Shown here in pieces: positions 35,546 through 43,726 of a stretch of 64,000 nt of DNA (its first letter is position 1; each line of letters starts with the position of its first letter). Made by a program: the position numbers and the translations under genes. The stretch is from assembly GCA_963752745.1 (NCBI GenBank), contig CAVWAK010000024.1, forward strand, positions 1 to 64,000. The letters are read 5' to 3'. Origin of the DNA: Thiogranum sp963752745 (GTDB lineage Bacteria; Pseudomonadota; Gammaproteobacteria; DSM-19610). Under the pieces are notes generated by a model, which was given only the letters and a program-made list of their open reading frames with translations, was not told where the DNA came from and searched no databases.

Positions 35546-35656
35546 TTAACATAGCGGAATACCGATTGGACCCGGGACGTCGGGCAGTGCGCAACATCCG
35601 GTGATTACGAACAGCGCAACAGAAACCAGAATAATCTTAACCAGCATTGACATCAT
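35546..35656 (-). CDS. very small lipoprotein
   Basis: A 36-residue peptide: MMSMLVKIILVSVALFVITG followed by a lipobox Cys and a Pro/Gly-rich tail (CCALPDVPGPIGIPLC). GGAGAG lies about 10 bp before the first of two adjacent ATG codons. It is shaped like entericidin-size lipoproteins: a signal sequence and a tail of some 16 residues. Its gene sits 18 bp downstream of the TAXI receptor gene and may be cotranscribed with it. Function unknown. Confidence 0.5.
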   Translation of the reverse strand: MMSMLVKIILVSVALFVITGCCALPDVPGPIGIPLC

Positions 35657-35674
35657 TTGACTACAGCTCTCCTT

Positions 35675-36941
35675 TTATTGCTCGCGCAGTTTAGAACGCA
35701 CCAGGCCGATATGCAGTCGCAGATCATAAAGTTCATCCGCGTAGGATAACGGCACATCAACCTTGCGTACTTCCTCTTCAATGGTTTCCAGCCTGGTAAG
35801 CAGACTTTGCAGATTTTCGTCAGATTCGCGTTCGGGATGATCTATATCAAGCGCTTGTAGCTCTCTATACCAGCGGTAGATTTTTTTTCGTACCCGCCAC
35901 CGGTAGGCGGGTGGCATAATCTTGAATAACGGTATGAGCAATGTCACCAGTGGTACCATCATGATCTTCAGACGATCTATAAGATTAGCTGTCCAGAAGG
36001 ATAGATAACGCTGCAGAACGGGTGGTCCGTGCTTGAAATACCGGGCCGCATCATCATCAAGCTTAAATTCCAGATTGCGGGCGTTGGGAAATTCGCCCGG
36101 CTTTTCAAAAAGGTCACCACCACCGTGTACCTGGGCGGCAATCTGCAGTAACAGGCTCACCAGCGCAGGATGAAAATTATCGTTCGCAACCAGGTTCGCG
36201 GATGCGGCGAGCAGGGCGGTGTCACTCGGCGGGATATTAACTTTCAGATCAATAACACCTTCCGGCAGGGTGACTTGTGACAGGTAGTGGTGCCTGCGCG
36301 TATAGGCTGTTGCGCGCTGAAAGGACATCAGGTTGATAGCTTCATCGCGGAGCAGGTTCTGAACCAGCTTTCGATCTCGGTGATGCTACAAAGAAGGCGG
36401 CATCAATGTTGCCTCCCATGAGCGCCTCTTGCCCCTCACGATTCCCCATAGACAACAGGTAGTCGGACGCTGCATCAAGATGGTTATCTTCCAGCAGTGT
36501 CAATGCGACAGCACGGGTACCGCTGCCTTCCGCCCCGATAGATATGCGTTTTTGCGAAAATCCGGTCAGCCGGTTTATGATCTGGTCACCCCGGTAGAAT
36601 ATCCATAATGGTTCGAAATACAGGCTGGCCAGTGAAACAATGCTGTCGGATTCGGCCTGTGCGCCGACGCCGCCCTGGACAAAGGCGAGATCCACGTCCG
36701 AGTGCGGATCCTCGAGCAGGCGTATATTCTCGATGGAGCCAGCCGTCTCGCGTATCTGCAGCTCAATGCCTTGCGCCGCCAGTAGTTCGCGATACCGCTC
36801 TGCAAACTGGAAGTAGGCGCCATCTTTCTGGCCTGTTGCAATGACAATTGTTCGAGGAGGGGCAGGGTTCACAAACTGCCAGGCGACGAGGAAGCCGATA
36901 AGCGTAACAATTATGGCAGGGGCAAAAGTCATAAAACGCAT
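35675..36941 (-). pseudogene. TAXI family TRAP transporter solute-binding protein, single frameshift
   Basis: Two adjoining frames make one protein of about 420 residues. The first (ATG at 36941) has a membrane anchor (FAPAIIVTLIGFLVAWQFV), TIVIATGQKDGAYFQFAERY, IQIRETAGS-like IELQIRETAGSIENIRLLED, and the YRGDQIINRLTGFSQKRISI block, and reaches IDAAFFVASPRSKA. There an apparent extra G (about 36370) moves the frame. It continues as VQNLLRDEAINLMSFQRATA, VTLPEGVIDLKVNIPPSDTA and NFHPALVSLLLQIAAQVHGG. A C-terminal hydrophobic segment (MMVPLVTLLIPLFKIMPPAY) with a basic tail marks the membrane-anchored TAXI subtype. No TRAP permease gene is nearby. Confidence 0.75.
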
Positions 36942-37021
36942 CCCGAAATAATACCCCTATGCCGATCGCTCTGTCATGGTCTTTGGAGATTGTCCTGGTG
37001 TACGGAGGAAATTCGTAATAT

Positions 37022-37260
37022 TCAAGTGCCGGTTACGCTGGCAATTAATTTATCCAGAGGGACCGGTTTGTGAATGCCGAATCCCTGTGCGTAATCAACG
37101 CCGATATCCTGAAGCACATGGAGTATCTGGTCGTTCTCTACAAATTCCGCAATGGTTTTTTTCCCATCACATGTCCGATCTCGTTGTTTGATCTAACCAT
37201 GGCCATAAGCATCATGACGATGACAAAACCGATCAGGATTCGATACTTTCGAACTATATG
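37022..37260 (-). pseudogene. remnant of a c-di-GMP phosphodiesterase (EAL) sensor gene
   Basis: Reading the minus strand from about 37260, RKYRILIGFVIVMMLMAMVR resembles the N-terminal membrane helix of a GGDEF/EAL protein. It joins directly to IGHVMGKK and, after an apparent missing A in a run of seven (37146-37152), to TIAEFVENDQILHVLQDIG, VDYAQGFGIHKPVPL and a stop at 37022-37024. That last part is the canonical end of an EAL domain. Nearly the whole gene between them is deleted. The rest of the 36942-37631 gap shows nothing else recognisable. Confidence 0.65.
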
Positions 37261-37631
37261 AAGACATGCCCGGATTTCGCCGATCTACTGCAACCATCCA
37301 TAAAAAATGCCTCTTTGCCAGTTTTAGAGGCCCGCTACTGTACTTGCCCGCATGCTGGATAATGCCATGGATAGGGGATGTCAGGGGGGTTTTAGTCTAA
37401 ATTTCCATGCTCTTTTTATTGGCCAGTACGCGGCTGAAAGATTCGATGGCATAAAAGTGGTGTATTAGTCGTCTAGCTAATGGATGAATGTATTTCATTC
37501 TGTTTGCAGGCCGGTAGGGTTAAGTATTTGGACCCATATCAAACTTTCCAGCAGCGAAAGGGTCTATTTTTAACACTGGGATGAGGGCAGTACGGAGTGC
37601 TTGTCAGCATCAATATGAAGGGAGCCAGACC

Positions 37632-37916
37632 ATGATCTGCCGGAATCCGGATTGTCTCGGACATTATGATTTTGACAATATCGCTCATTATGCGAAGAAG
37701 CGCTTTGTAGAAGGGTGCAGCACGGTTGCACTGCTGGAGCAGGCCGGGTCGGAGCGCGAAAAAGAAGAGATCGCTTTGGTCTCCTTGTTGGACGTTGAGG
37801 ACGATCAGATTCGCGACCTGGAGCTGAGTTGCAGGTATGACAGGCAATGCAAAGTGCTGGATTGCAGAGACCGGTTGAAAAGAATGATCGAGGATGACCT
37901 CGCTATTCGTTGGTAG
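37632..37916 (+). CDS. Cys-containing protein of unknown function
   Basis: A 94-residue protein; the ATG at 37632 follows an AAGGGAG site, better than the frame start at 37581. It begins MICRNPDCLGHYDFDNIAHY and has further Cys in EGCSTV, LSCRYDRQCKVLDC. The CxxxxC at the start and CxxxxxxCxxxxC late could form a metal site. It is acidic, helix-rich and without signal peptide. No family recognised. It stands alone with the EAL remnant upstream. Confidence 0.6.
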   Translation: MICRNPDCLGHYDFDNIAHYAKKRFVEGCSTVALLEQAGSEREKEEIALVSLLDVEDDQIRDLELSCRYDRQCKVLDCRDRLKRMIEDDLAIRW

Positions 37917-38024
37917 GGCCGGTTTACTGATTAATTGAGGCGGACATACCTGGTGCGGGCTGTTTTCTGGTTACCGAAAATGCTGTATATATTTGATATA
38001 TAGATAAAATATAGTCTTAGGCTT

Positions 38025-38930
38025 TCATGGTTTGCTGAAAAAGCCTTGTGCATTGGTTAAGCGAATTTTGTTTGCCACCGTTGCCGGGAGCTGTTTTAGC
38101 CAGTGACGATGGAAGCGCAAAAAATCATCGTAGTGGTACCAGCCTTCATCTGCTTCATACCAGCGATAAATTTGATGGGCGTTCCAGACCGGATCGGTTC
38201 CTGTCATGATGCGGTCCTGGTAGTGGGTAATAAATTCCCGCCATCCGGGTAAAAGTTTTCCCTGATCGTCTGCCAGTTGACCATAGTGATCCGGGTCGCG
38301 AGCGGCAAGATCCAGCCATACATTAGGGCAGGCCTGCATCAGAGGTTCAAGCTGGTGGGGCTGCAACGCGCCACCGGCATGGGCCCAGATAAACCGTGTT
38401 TGAGAGTATTGCTTACAGATTGGCATGAAATACCGGTAATCGCTTGCATCGGTATGAATCAGAAACGGCAGATTGAACTCTTCCGCCAGATCCAGTAATC
38501 CCGTAAAAACGGGGTTGTCTCTGGCTGGTCCTATCCCTGCTGTAAGGTGTACTTCACCGATTCCACCGAAACGACCAGTCTGGAGCCGACTGCGTATTTC
38601 ATCTACCAGTTGTTTGTCCAGGTACCAGTTCAAGCGGTTACCGGTTTTATAGTATGGCGTGGCGAAAGGGATAATCCAGTCACCACCGGCATCTGCCAGT
38701 TTCAGGGCTAAATCCGTTGGTTCACTTGATACTGTGGCCAGGACCACGTTATTCCGCCTGAGTATTTCAAGAGCATCTTCAACGCCAATAACTTCTGCGT
38801 GTGTGTAATTGTAGTGGAGATGAATATCGGCAAACCCGGGTGGGCTGGACTGTGGGCGGATTCCGCAACCCGCCAATATGAATAACACGAAGGCATAAAG
38901 AGTGCAGCGATTAAAATCAGTAATATTCAA
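38025..38930 (-). CDS. amidohydrolase family lipoprotein
   Basis: A TIM-barrel metal-dependent hydrolase of 301 residues, carried as a lipoprotein: the N-terminus has YAFVLFILAGC with lipobox LAGC. Metal-site motifs are in order: FADIHLHYN (HxH), GGIGEVHL, FLIHTDASD, FIWAHAGG and IMTGTDPVW. This matches TatD/amidohydrolase-2-like enzymes. It starts with TTG at 38930, preceded by GAGGAG, and overlaps the end of the methyltransferase-like gene (TTGA). A periplasmic location is inferred from the lipobox, unusual for this superfamily. The substrate is unknown. Confidence 0.82.
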   Translation of the reverse strand: MNITDFNRCTLYAFVLFILAGCGIRPQSSPPGFADIHLHYNYTHAEVIGVEDALEILRRNNVVLATVSSEPTDLALKLADAGGDWIIPFATPYYKTGNRLNWYLDKQLVDEIRSRLQTGRFGGIGEVHLTAGIGPARDNPVFTGLLDLAEEFNLPFLIHTDASDYRYFMPICKQYSQTRFIWAHAGGALQPHQLEPLMQACPNVWLDLAARDPDHYGQLADDQGKLLPGWREFITHYQDRIMTGTDPVWNAHQIYRWYEADEGWYHYDDFLRFHRHWLKQLPATVANKIRLTNAQGFFSKP

Positions 38931-39670
38931 TGCTCCTCGAATCCTTTTATTGCCTTTTGGGCCAGGTAGACCGTGTTGGATGAATCACCGCCCGTATAGG
39001 GATTCCGGAAACTTACAATATGCGATTCGGAAGAGTCGAATACGGTATCAAGTAAACGCATGAATCCTGCGTCAGGTGGATCGTTGGACCACAGCCCGAA
39101 AACACCGCCGGGGTGGAGTTTCCCGGCAAGGTTCCGTAGCCCCTGTGCGGTGTAAAAAGCGCCGTTGCCAGGATTAAGCCAATGCCTCGGTGAATGATCA
39201 ATATCGAGTAATATCGCATGCGCCAGCCGCGTCGGGTCTGAGGGATCGAATCCGTTACCGGGCGATGCGGCCACGTCAAAGAAGTCAGCTTGTACAAGGG
39301 TGCAGCGAGGATCTGATATCAGTGCCTTCCCGAGTGGTACCAGGCCACGACGGTGCCAGTCGATAACTGGCTCCATGACATCAACCACAGTGAGCGACCG
39401 GACTGAAGGAAATTCCAGGACCGCAACTGCCGTGTAACCCAGCCCCAAACCGCCAACTACGATATCCAGGTTGGTGCCTCGAAGCCCGGCGAGCCCGAGG
39501 CGTGCAAGCTGAACCTCGGCTTCGGTAAACAGGCTGGACATCAGGAATTCGTCGCCGAGCTTTACCTCGAAGAGGATTTTTCCGTCAAGCCTGGGCTCTG
39601 ACCGACGCCTGAGACTGATTACACCCAGCGGTGTTTGCTGGTAGTCCAGTTCCTCAAATTCAAATGTCAT
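38927..39670 (-). CDS. spermidine synthase-like / class I methyltransferase-fold protein
   Basis: A 247-residue protein from the ATG at 39670. The SAM-type nucleotide loop is IVVGGLGLGYTAVAVLEFPS, followed by SLTVVDVMEPVIDWHRRGLV, CTLVQADFFDV and AILLDIDHSPRHWLNP. This pattern resembles SpeE-like proteins that lack the aminopropyl-acceptor pocket, so polyamine synthesis cannot be claimed. It is coupled to the amidohydrolase lipoprotein gene by overlapping codons. Confidence 0.75.
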   Translation of the reverse strand: MTFEFEELDYQQTPLGVISLRRRSEPRLDGKILFEVKLGDEFLMSSLFTEAEVQLARLGLAGLRGTNLDIVVGGLGLGYTAVAVLEFPSVRSLTVVDVMEPVIDWHRRGLVPLGKALISDPRCTLVQADFFDVAASPGNGFDPSDPTRLAHAILLDIDHSPRHWLNPGNGAFYTAQGLRNLAGKLHPGGVFGLWSNDPPDAGFMRLLDTVFDSSESHIVSFRNPYTGGDSSNTVYLAQKAIKGFEEH

Positions 39671-39763
39671 AGATTGCAAACCATGATGAACATCCTGATC
39701 GTGGGAACTTCAACGATGAGCGATTACAGCTGACCAGGGGTCGACAATTGGCGCTGTCCCGGT

Positions 39764-40372
39764 TCATTTCGCAACCGCCTTCTGGATTAACGGAACCAGG
39801 GGCTCAGGCAGCTTGAGCGCTCCGGACAACGCAAATTTCTGACCCTGAGCCGTCATCTTGTTCCAGGTCCGGTGGATGATGTGAATCCATTTTTCCTCAT
39901 CGTATTCTGGATGTTTTGCTGCGAATTCCAGCATGTAGTGCTCGATGAATACGAGGGCAGCAACGTCTTCTACCAGCTGAGTATCCGGATTGGTCTTCAG
40001 TTCCCGTTTACCCACTGCCTTCTTGACGCGTTCGAGGATATCTTCCGAATAGTCAGCCTGTGCCAACAGGCTGGCAGCAGTCTCGGCGTGAAAGTTATAA
40101 AGTTCCGAGCGCCATTTATGGTAGCCCTGGCGATTCATGGGGAAGGCGTTACGCGGCGATTTCCAGCGCTGAATGTGCTGGCAACGTACCGCCAGCTTTA
40201 TGGCGTCGTCCGCGTCCGGCGCATAGCGCTCCAGCATGCTGGACATTCGATGCGAATAGAGTAATTCTTTCGGCTGTTTTTCCCCTCCATCGGAGTCTTC
40301 GTTCGGGTCCTCGGCGTTCGCGGCATCGATCAGGGCGGTGGCCTGCTCAAATTGAAGTCGGTTGGCTGACAT
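39764..40372 (-). CDS. DUF4202 family protein
   Basis: A 202-residue protein starting at the ATG at 40372; the frame is open to 40573 but the added sequence is not conserved-looking. Landmarks are FEQATALIDAANAEDPNEDS, LLYSHRMSSMLERYAPDADD, LAVRCQHIQRWKSPRNAFPM and GYHKWRSELYNFHAETAASL, then VALVFIEHYMLEFAAKH. The spaced His/Asp residues (YSHRMS, CQHIQRW, NFHAE) recall an HD-like helical fold and may bind metal. The family's function is unknown. It is cytoplasmic and monocistronic. Confidence 0.85.
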   Translation of the reverse strand: MSANRLQFEQATALIDAANAEDPNEDSDGGEKQPKELLYSHRMSSMLERYAPDADDAIKLAVRCQHIQRWKSPRNAFPMNRQGYHKWRSELYNFHAETAASLLAQADYSEDILERVKKAVGKRELKTNPDTQLVEDVAALVFIEHYMLEFAAKHPEYDEEKWIHIIHRTWNKMTAQGQKFALSGALKLPEPLVPLIQKAVAK

Positions 40373-40614
40373 TGGGTCCTCTCGTGATTCTGACGGGTGA
40401 TACCTGTTGGCGATATTATCGCTGATAATCGTAAAGTATCGATATAGAGCCGGCTCCAGATAGCAATTTCCGGCGTTTTCAGTGAGTCCAGGCCTCAAGT
40501 CGCTGCTATTTGTACTACATTTGGACTGTAAGAGCACTGCCGGGAAGCCATTCCAGTGCCAGGTATGTAACACCCGGAGTTGGAGTTTACCCTGGGAAAC
40601 CAGAAAGGGATGTC

Positions 40615-40695
40615 ATGGGGAATCAAAAGGTAGCTGGGAAAGATGCCGAACGTCTTCACGCACTCCATACTTATCATTTACTGGACACCGAATGA
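40615..40695 (+). pseudogene. 5' remnant of a GAF-domain sensor gene
   Basis: A 26-residue frame begins MGNQKVAGKDAERLHALHTY and ends HLLDTE before a stop. E..RL..L..Y.ILDTE is the typical first stretch of bacterial GAF-sensor kinases and cyclases, which normally continue for hundreds of residues. Nothing of the GAF domain itself follows. The remaining 40373-40828 gap shows no other gene. Confidence 0.5.
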
Positions 40696-40828
40696 GAGAG
40701 CCTGTTGATGCCTTTTAACCAGTTGCACTCAGAAAGGGAGTTTTAGTTTAACCTCTACGCTGGCCTTTGCTATTATTTTCGCGTGATAATTGCCAATTCA
40801 CCAGCCACACCACAGAAGGGTATAAAAC

Positions 40829-41233
40829 ATGTCAAAAAAAACATCGATTAGTTCATTATCTGTAGCACTGGGTGCCGTATTCACGGTTTCCCTGGGTAAC
40901 ACAGCGATCACCAATGCGGCTGAAAACCCGTTCAGTATGAAACCGGTACCCAGCGGGAACATAATGCTGGCTGAAGGCAAGTGCGGCGAAGGAAAATGTG
41001 GTGGGGGCAAAGGTGGTGAAGGCAGGTGTGGAATGTCCCGCATGGATGCTAATGGTGATGGAAATGTCACCAAGGAAGAATTCATGCAGGGACATGATGC
41101 CATGTTTGAAAAAATTGATCAGAATGATGATGGCGTCATTGACCCGGCCGAGCGTAAAGAACACATGAAAAGAATGAAAGGTTTCATGAAAGAAGGAAAA
41201 TGTGGTGAAGGCAAGTGCGGTGGTTCTGAATAG
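40829..41233 (+). CDS. secreted EF-hand protein with EGKCG motifs (HvfA-like repeats)
   Basis: A 134-residue protein with a signal peptide (SLSVALGAVFTVSLGNTAITNA). Mature order: a Gly/Cys segment with two EGKCG motifs and one EGRCG (about residues 51-68), two EF-hand loops (DANGDGNVTKEE, DQNDDGVIDPAE), a basic Met/Lys helix, and a C-terminal pair of EGKCG motifs. EGKCG repeats are the modified sites in HvfA/bufferin-type RiPP precursors, where an MNIO (DUF692) enzyme alters the Cys. Fusion to EF-hands is uncommon to my knowledge. No MNIO or partner protein gene is visible in this window. Metal or copper handling is inference. Confidence 0.8.
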   Translation: MSKKTSISSLSVALGAVFTVSLGNTAITNAAENPFSMKPVPSGNIMLAEGKCGEGKCGGGKGGEGRCGMSRMDANGDGNVTKEEFMQGHDAMFEKIDQNDDGVIDPAERKEHMKRMKGFMKEGKCGEGKCGGSE

Positions 41234-41256
41234 CGAACGGCCAAAGGGGAACAGCA

Positions 41257-41529
41257 ATGGGAAAACCAACTGAAGAGGAACTTGGAGCAGCGCTGAAGGA
41301 AGCCCAACGTATGCGCGAACAGGGAGAAGACCCGCACCATGTTGCGAAGGCATTGCTCAATCTGAATTATCAAAGCAGCTTTCTGGGTGGCGTGCTGCAG
41401 GCGGCTGAAAATTATCTGAACAGCGGTATGGCGGAAAGGGAGCATACCCTGCTGGTCAGGGCTATAGAAAAAGCCCGGGAAGTGGACGATCTCGGTGGTC
41501 ACCGGGAGCGACCGGCACTGGGGCTTTAG
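41257..41529 (+). CDS. small protein of unknown function
   Basis: A 90-residue, soluble, helix-rich protein starting MGKPTEEELGAALKEAQRMR, with ALLNLNYQSSFLGGVLQAAE and REHTLLVRAIEKAREVDDLG. It lacks Cys and signal peptide. It follows the EGKCG gene by 23 bp and precedes a hairpin, so the two probably share a transcript. I do not recognise the family; a partner role for the EGKCG protein is only positional. Confidence 0.65.
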   Translation: MGKPTEEELGAALKEAQRMREQGEDPHHVAKALLNLNYQSSFLGGVLQAAENYLNSGMAEREHTLLVRAIEKAREVDDLGGHRERPALGL

Positions 41530-41542
41530 AAGTTAAAAGCAA

Positions 41543-41568
41543 GGGGCGGTGACAAAAAACACCGCCCC
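41543..41568. terminator. bidirectional hairpin
   Basis: GGGGCGGTG (41543-41551) pairs with CACCGCCCC (41560-41568) around an A-rich loop. It sits 14 bp after the EGKCG operon. On the plus strand the T-tract is poor (CTCTGATT); on the minus strand TTGCTTTT follows, so it may also end the methyltransferase transcript. Confidence 0.65.
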
Positions 41569-41638
41569 CTCTGATTAAATCCAGGCCTCGCCATCACGCT
41601 GCGCTGAACCGCGAATATGGCATTCAGTTGTTCGTGCG

Positions 41639-42430
41639 TCAGTCTGGCCTGATGCCTCGCAGCACGATACTGCGGGCGCCGAAATTGGTGGCTATCTGGC
41701 GTGTGTTTTCGCTGCTGCTATGTGAGAAATAATCCAGTTCGTCAATGACCTTTAGTTCTTTAAAGCCGGCGTTACCAAGTTCCGCGAGATAATCTTCATC
41801 TGTGACCGCGCCGGCTACGCATTCTGCCCAAAGTCGCGGATTGTTGCGGGCTTCTTCCAGAGTATTCAGGTCTTCGCTAACTGAGATATCAGAGATTGTG
41901 ATACGCCCGCCGGGACGCAATACGCGAAACATTTCAGCGAATACTTTGGGTTTGTCCGGGATGAGATTGAGCACACCGTTGCTGGTAATGATATCCACAC
42001 TTTGATCGGGTAACGGTATTTCCTCGGCGTTTCCACGCAGGCGAACCAGGTTATTTTTGCCCAGCTTTTCGATATTGCTGCCGAGTTTGGTGAGCATCGC
42101 GTCGGTCATATCCAGACAATAGACACGTCCTTCGCTACCGACACGGAGCGCGGCGATCAGTGAGTCAGTCCCGGATCCTGAGCCAATGTCGAGTACGGTA
42201 TCGCCCGCCCTGAATACGTCACCCTGCACCGGACAGGCAACCCCGGCGAACGATTCCACGGCAGTCTCGGGTATTTCATCGAGCCATTCGGCGGCATAGC
42301 CCAGCGACAGGCAAGCCTCGCGGCCAACGGGAAAGTGATAGGTTTTCCCGGGTGCGCACGCAACATCGGTATACATAGCCTGTACGGCATGGATGATGTG
42401 GTCGCGGTCCATACTGGTAAATGCAACCAT
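41639..42430 (-). CDS. SAM-dependent methyltransferase, arsenite methyltransferase-like
   Basis: A class I methyltransferase of 263 residues. SAM-binding loop: VLDIGSGSGTDSLIAALRVG near residue 80; then VYCLDMTDAMLTKL, RGNAEEIPLPDQSVDIITSN and VLRPGGRITISDISVSEDL. The block WAECVAGAVTDEDYLAELGN with a Cys resembles the ArsM family's third Cys region (CVxGAL.EEY). ArsM converts arsenite to methylated arsenicals using three Cys. Cys in VACAPG and VACPVQ could be the others, but the spacing is not typical. Related UbiE-like enzymes are possible. Confidence 0.75.
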   Translation of the reverse strand: MVAFTSMDRDHIIHAVQAMYTDVACAPGKTYHFPVGREACLSLGYAAEWLDEIPETAVESFAGVACPVQGDVFRAGDTVLDIGSGSGTDSLIAALRVGSEGRVYCLDMTDAMLTKLGSNIEKLGKNNLVRLRGNAEEIPLPDQSVDIITSNGVLNLIPDKPKVFAEMFRVLRPGGRITISDISVSEDLNTLEEARNNPRLWAECVAGAVTDEDYLAELGNAGFKELKVIDELDYFSHSSSENTRQIATNFGARSIVLRGIRPD

Positions 42431-42481
42431 TGAATAGCCCCGCCTGTTTGTTAATTGGTACTTGTTAGTTGTTCGCCAAGT

Positions 42482-42730
42482 CTAATCCTTCGAGCCCCCG
42501 GAAAACAACTTGTCGATGCGGTTTTTCAGACTATCCGGCACCGTTTGACCGCCGGTATTTTTTATTTGCGAACGCAGGCGTTTTTCAAACTCCATCCGGG
42601 AATAGCAGGCCTGACAGGCAGACAGGTGCCTGTCAATTTCCTCGTGCGTATGGCTCTCGCACTCATGGTCGAGATATTCCAGCAGGTGCCGGATGGCGTC
42701 TTCGCAACCGATATCTTTTATTTTACTCAT
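42482..42730 (-). CDS. anti-sigma factor with HxxxCxxC zinc site
   Basis: An 82-residue soluble protein whose EEIDRHLSACQACYSRMEFE segment is the zf-HC2 zinc-binding anti-sigma domain (H-x3-C-x2-C, with Cys also upstream in DIGCED). ZAS-type proteins bind and silence an ECF sigma factor, often in response to redox. It has no membrane segment, so it acts in the cytoplasm. It overlaps the sigma gene by 4 bp and is its natural partner. Confidence 0.85.
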   Translation of the reverse strand: MSKIKDIGCEDAIRHLLEYLDHECESHTHEEIDRHLSACQACYSRMEFEKRLRSQIKNTGGQTVPDSLKNRIDKLFSGGSKD

Positions 42731-43068
42731 GAATCATTACCTTGTGGCCTGGCATGGCCGGGAGCGAGTCCAACCGTCTGGGCATAGTCCCACAGGCTCT
42801 TTTGCAGCATCGAACGTCCTCGCGCCAGTCGCGAGCGTACCGTACCGACCGGTATTTCCAGTGTCTCTGCAATTTCCTGATATGAAAAACCTTCAATATC
42901 AGACAGCGCAATAACAATACGGAAGTTATCGGGCAGGGCATCGATGGCCTTGCAGAGATCCTCGATCTCCAGACGGTCGAGAAATTCCTGTTCGTGATTG
43001 CCCCACCAGAGCAGAAATGGTTGGTGTAGCTTGTCGAAAAGCCTGAAGCTGTCATCTCCATCAGGCAA
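42727..43068 (-). pseudogene. ECF sigma factor lacking region 2
   Basis: The readable protein (113 residues from a TTG; the frame is open to a stop near 43126) holds the linker and region 4: FLDRLEIEDLCKAIDALPDN, FRIVIALSDIEGFSYQEIAE and the helix-turn-helix TLEIPVGTVRSRLARGRSML. Region 2, which binds the -10 element and core RNA polymerase, is absent: upstream of 43126 the frame is closed and no LVQETYLKAY-like block appears in the 180 bp before the divergent gene. It looks like a 5'-deleted gene with an intact anti-sigma gene behind it. Confidence 0.7.
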
Positions 43069-43250
43069 GGACGCATCAGGTCGGGATTTGGTTCCTGATA
43101 TTTCTACATCATTTATTTCGTGGAACTAGTCTACACTAACTTTGTGGATTGCCCCGCTTAATGGCAGACCTGGAAAATCCACTTTCCGTGGCTCGGACAG
43201 CCTGGGAGTGGGAATATCTGGCAGACTGAAAATGCACTACAGGAATAGAA

Positions 43251-43640
43251 ATGTTTAAACCCTTGTTTGCACTAATTCTGCTCGCTGCTCCCCTGCTGGC
43301 GACAGCCCAGGAAGCTCCCGAGCAAGAGGAAACCCGCTTCCCGCAACAAATGAGTGCCAGGGACCTGCAACACATTTGCGCTGCAAGCAGCCTGAGCGAT
43401 ACGGGGCGTCAGCGGCGCAGATACTGCGTAGGCTTTATCAGTGGAGTCGAAGAGGGCGTGCGCATTCTACACATGCAGCACATGCTTGAGATGCCGATCT
43501 GTCTCCCGGAGAAGGTGAGCGGACGGGCTTTGACGAACGTATTCCTGAAGCATACGACGGATAATCCGGAGCAACTTGAAAAGCCGGCTGCACAGGCCGT
43601 GATCGACGGGCTGTCACGGACTTACCCCTGTCTTCCATAG
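43251..43640 (+). CDS. Rap1a/Tai immunity-like secreted protein
   Basis: A 129-residue protein with a signal peptide (MFKPLFALILLAAPLLATAQ). The mature domain has a Cys-rich helical pattern: LQHICAASSLSDTGRQRRRY, CVGFISGVEEGVRILHMQHM, PICLPEKVSG and TYPCLP. Paired Cys, the GFISG segment and a final PC match the Rap1a/Tai fold, first seen in T6SS immunity proteins but widespread outside T6SS loci. No effector gene is adjacent. A periplasmic location is likely. Confidence 0.75.
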   Translation: MFKPLFALILLAAPLLATAQEAPEQEETRFPQQMSARDLQHICAASSLSDTGRQRRRYCVGFISGVEEGVRILHMQHMLEMPICLPEKVSGRALTNVFLKHTTDNPEQLEKPAAQAVIDGLSRTYPCLP

Positions 43641-43726
43641 AAGAAGGTATTTCTCTCGCAATATTGAGTCGTTTGCAATAAGCGGCTCTGTTCCCTTTAA
43701 TGTCACTACACGAATGAGAATACGCT

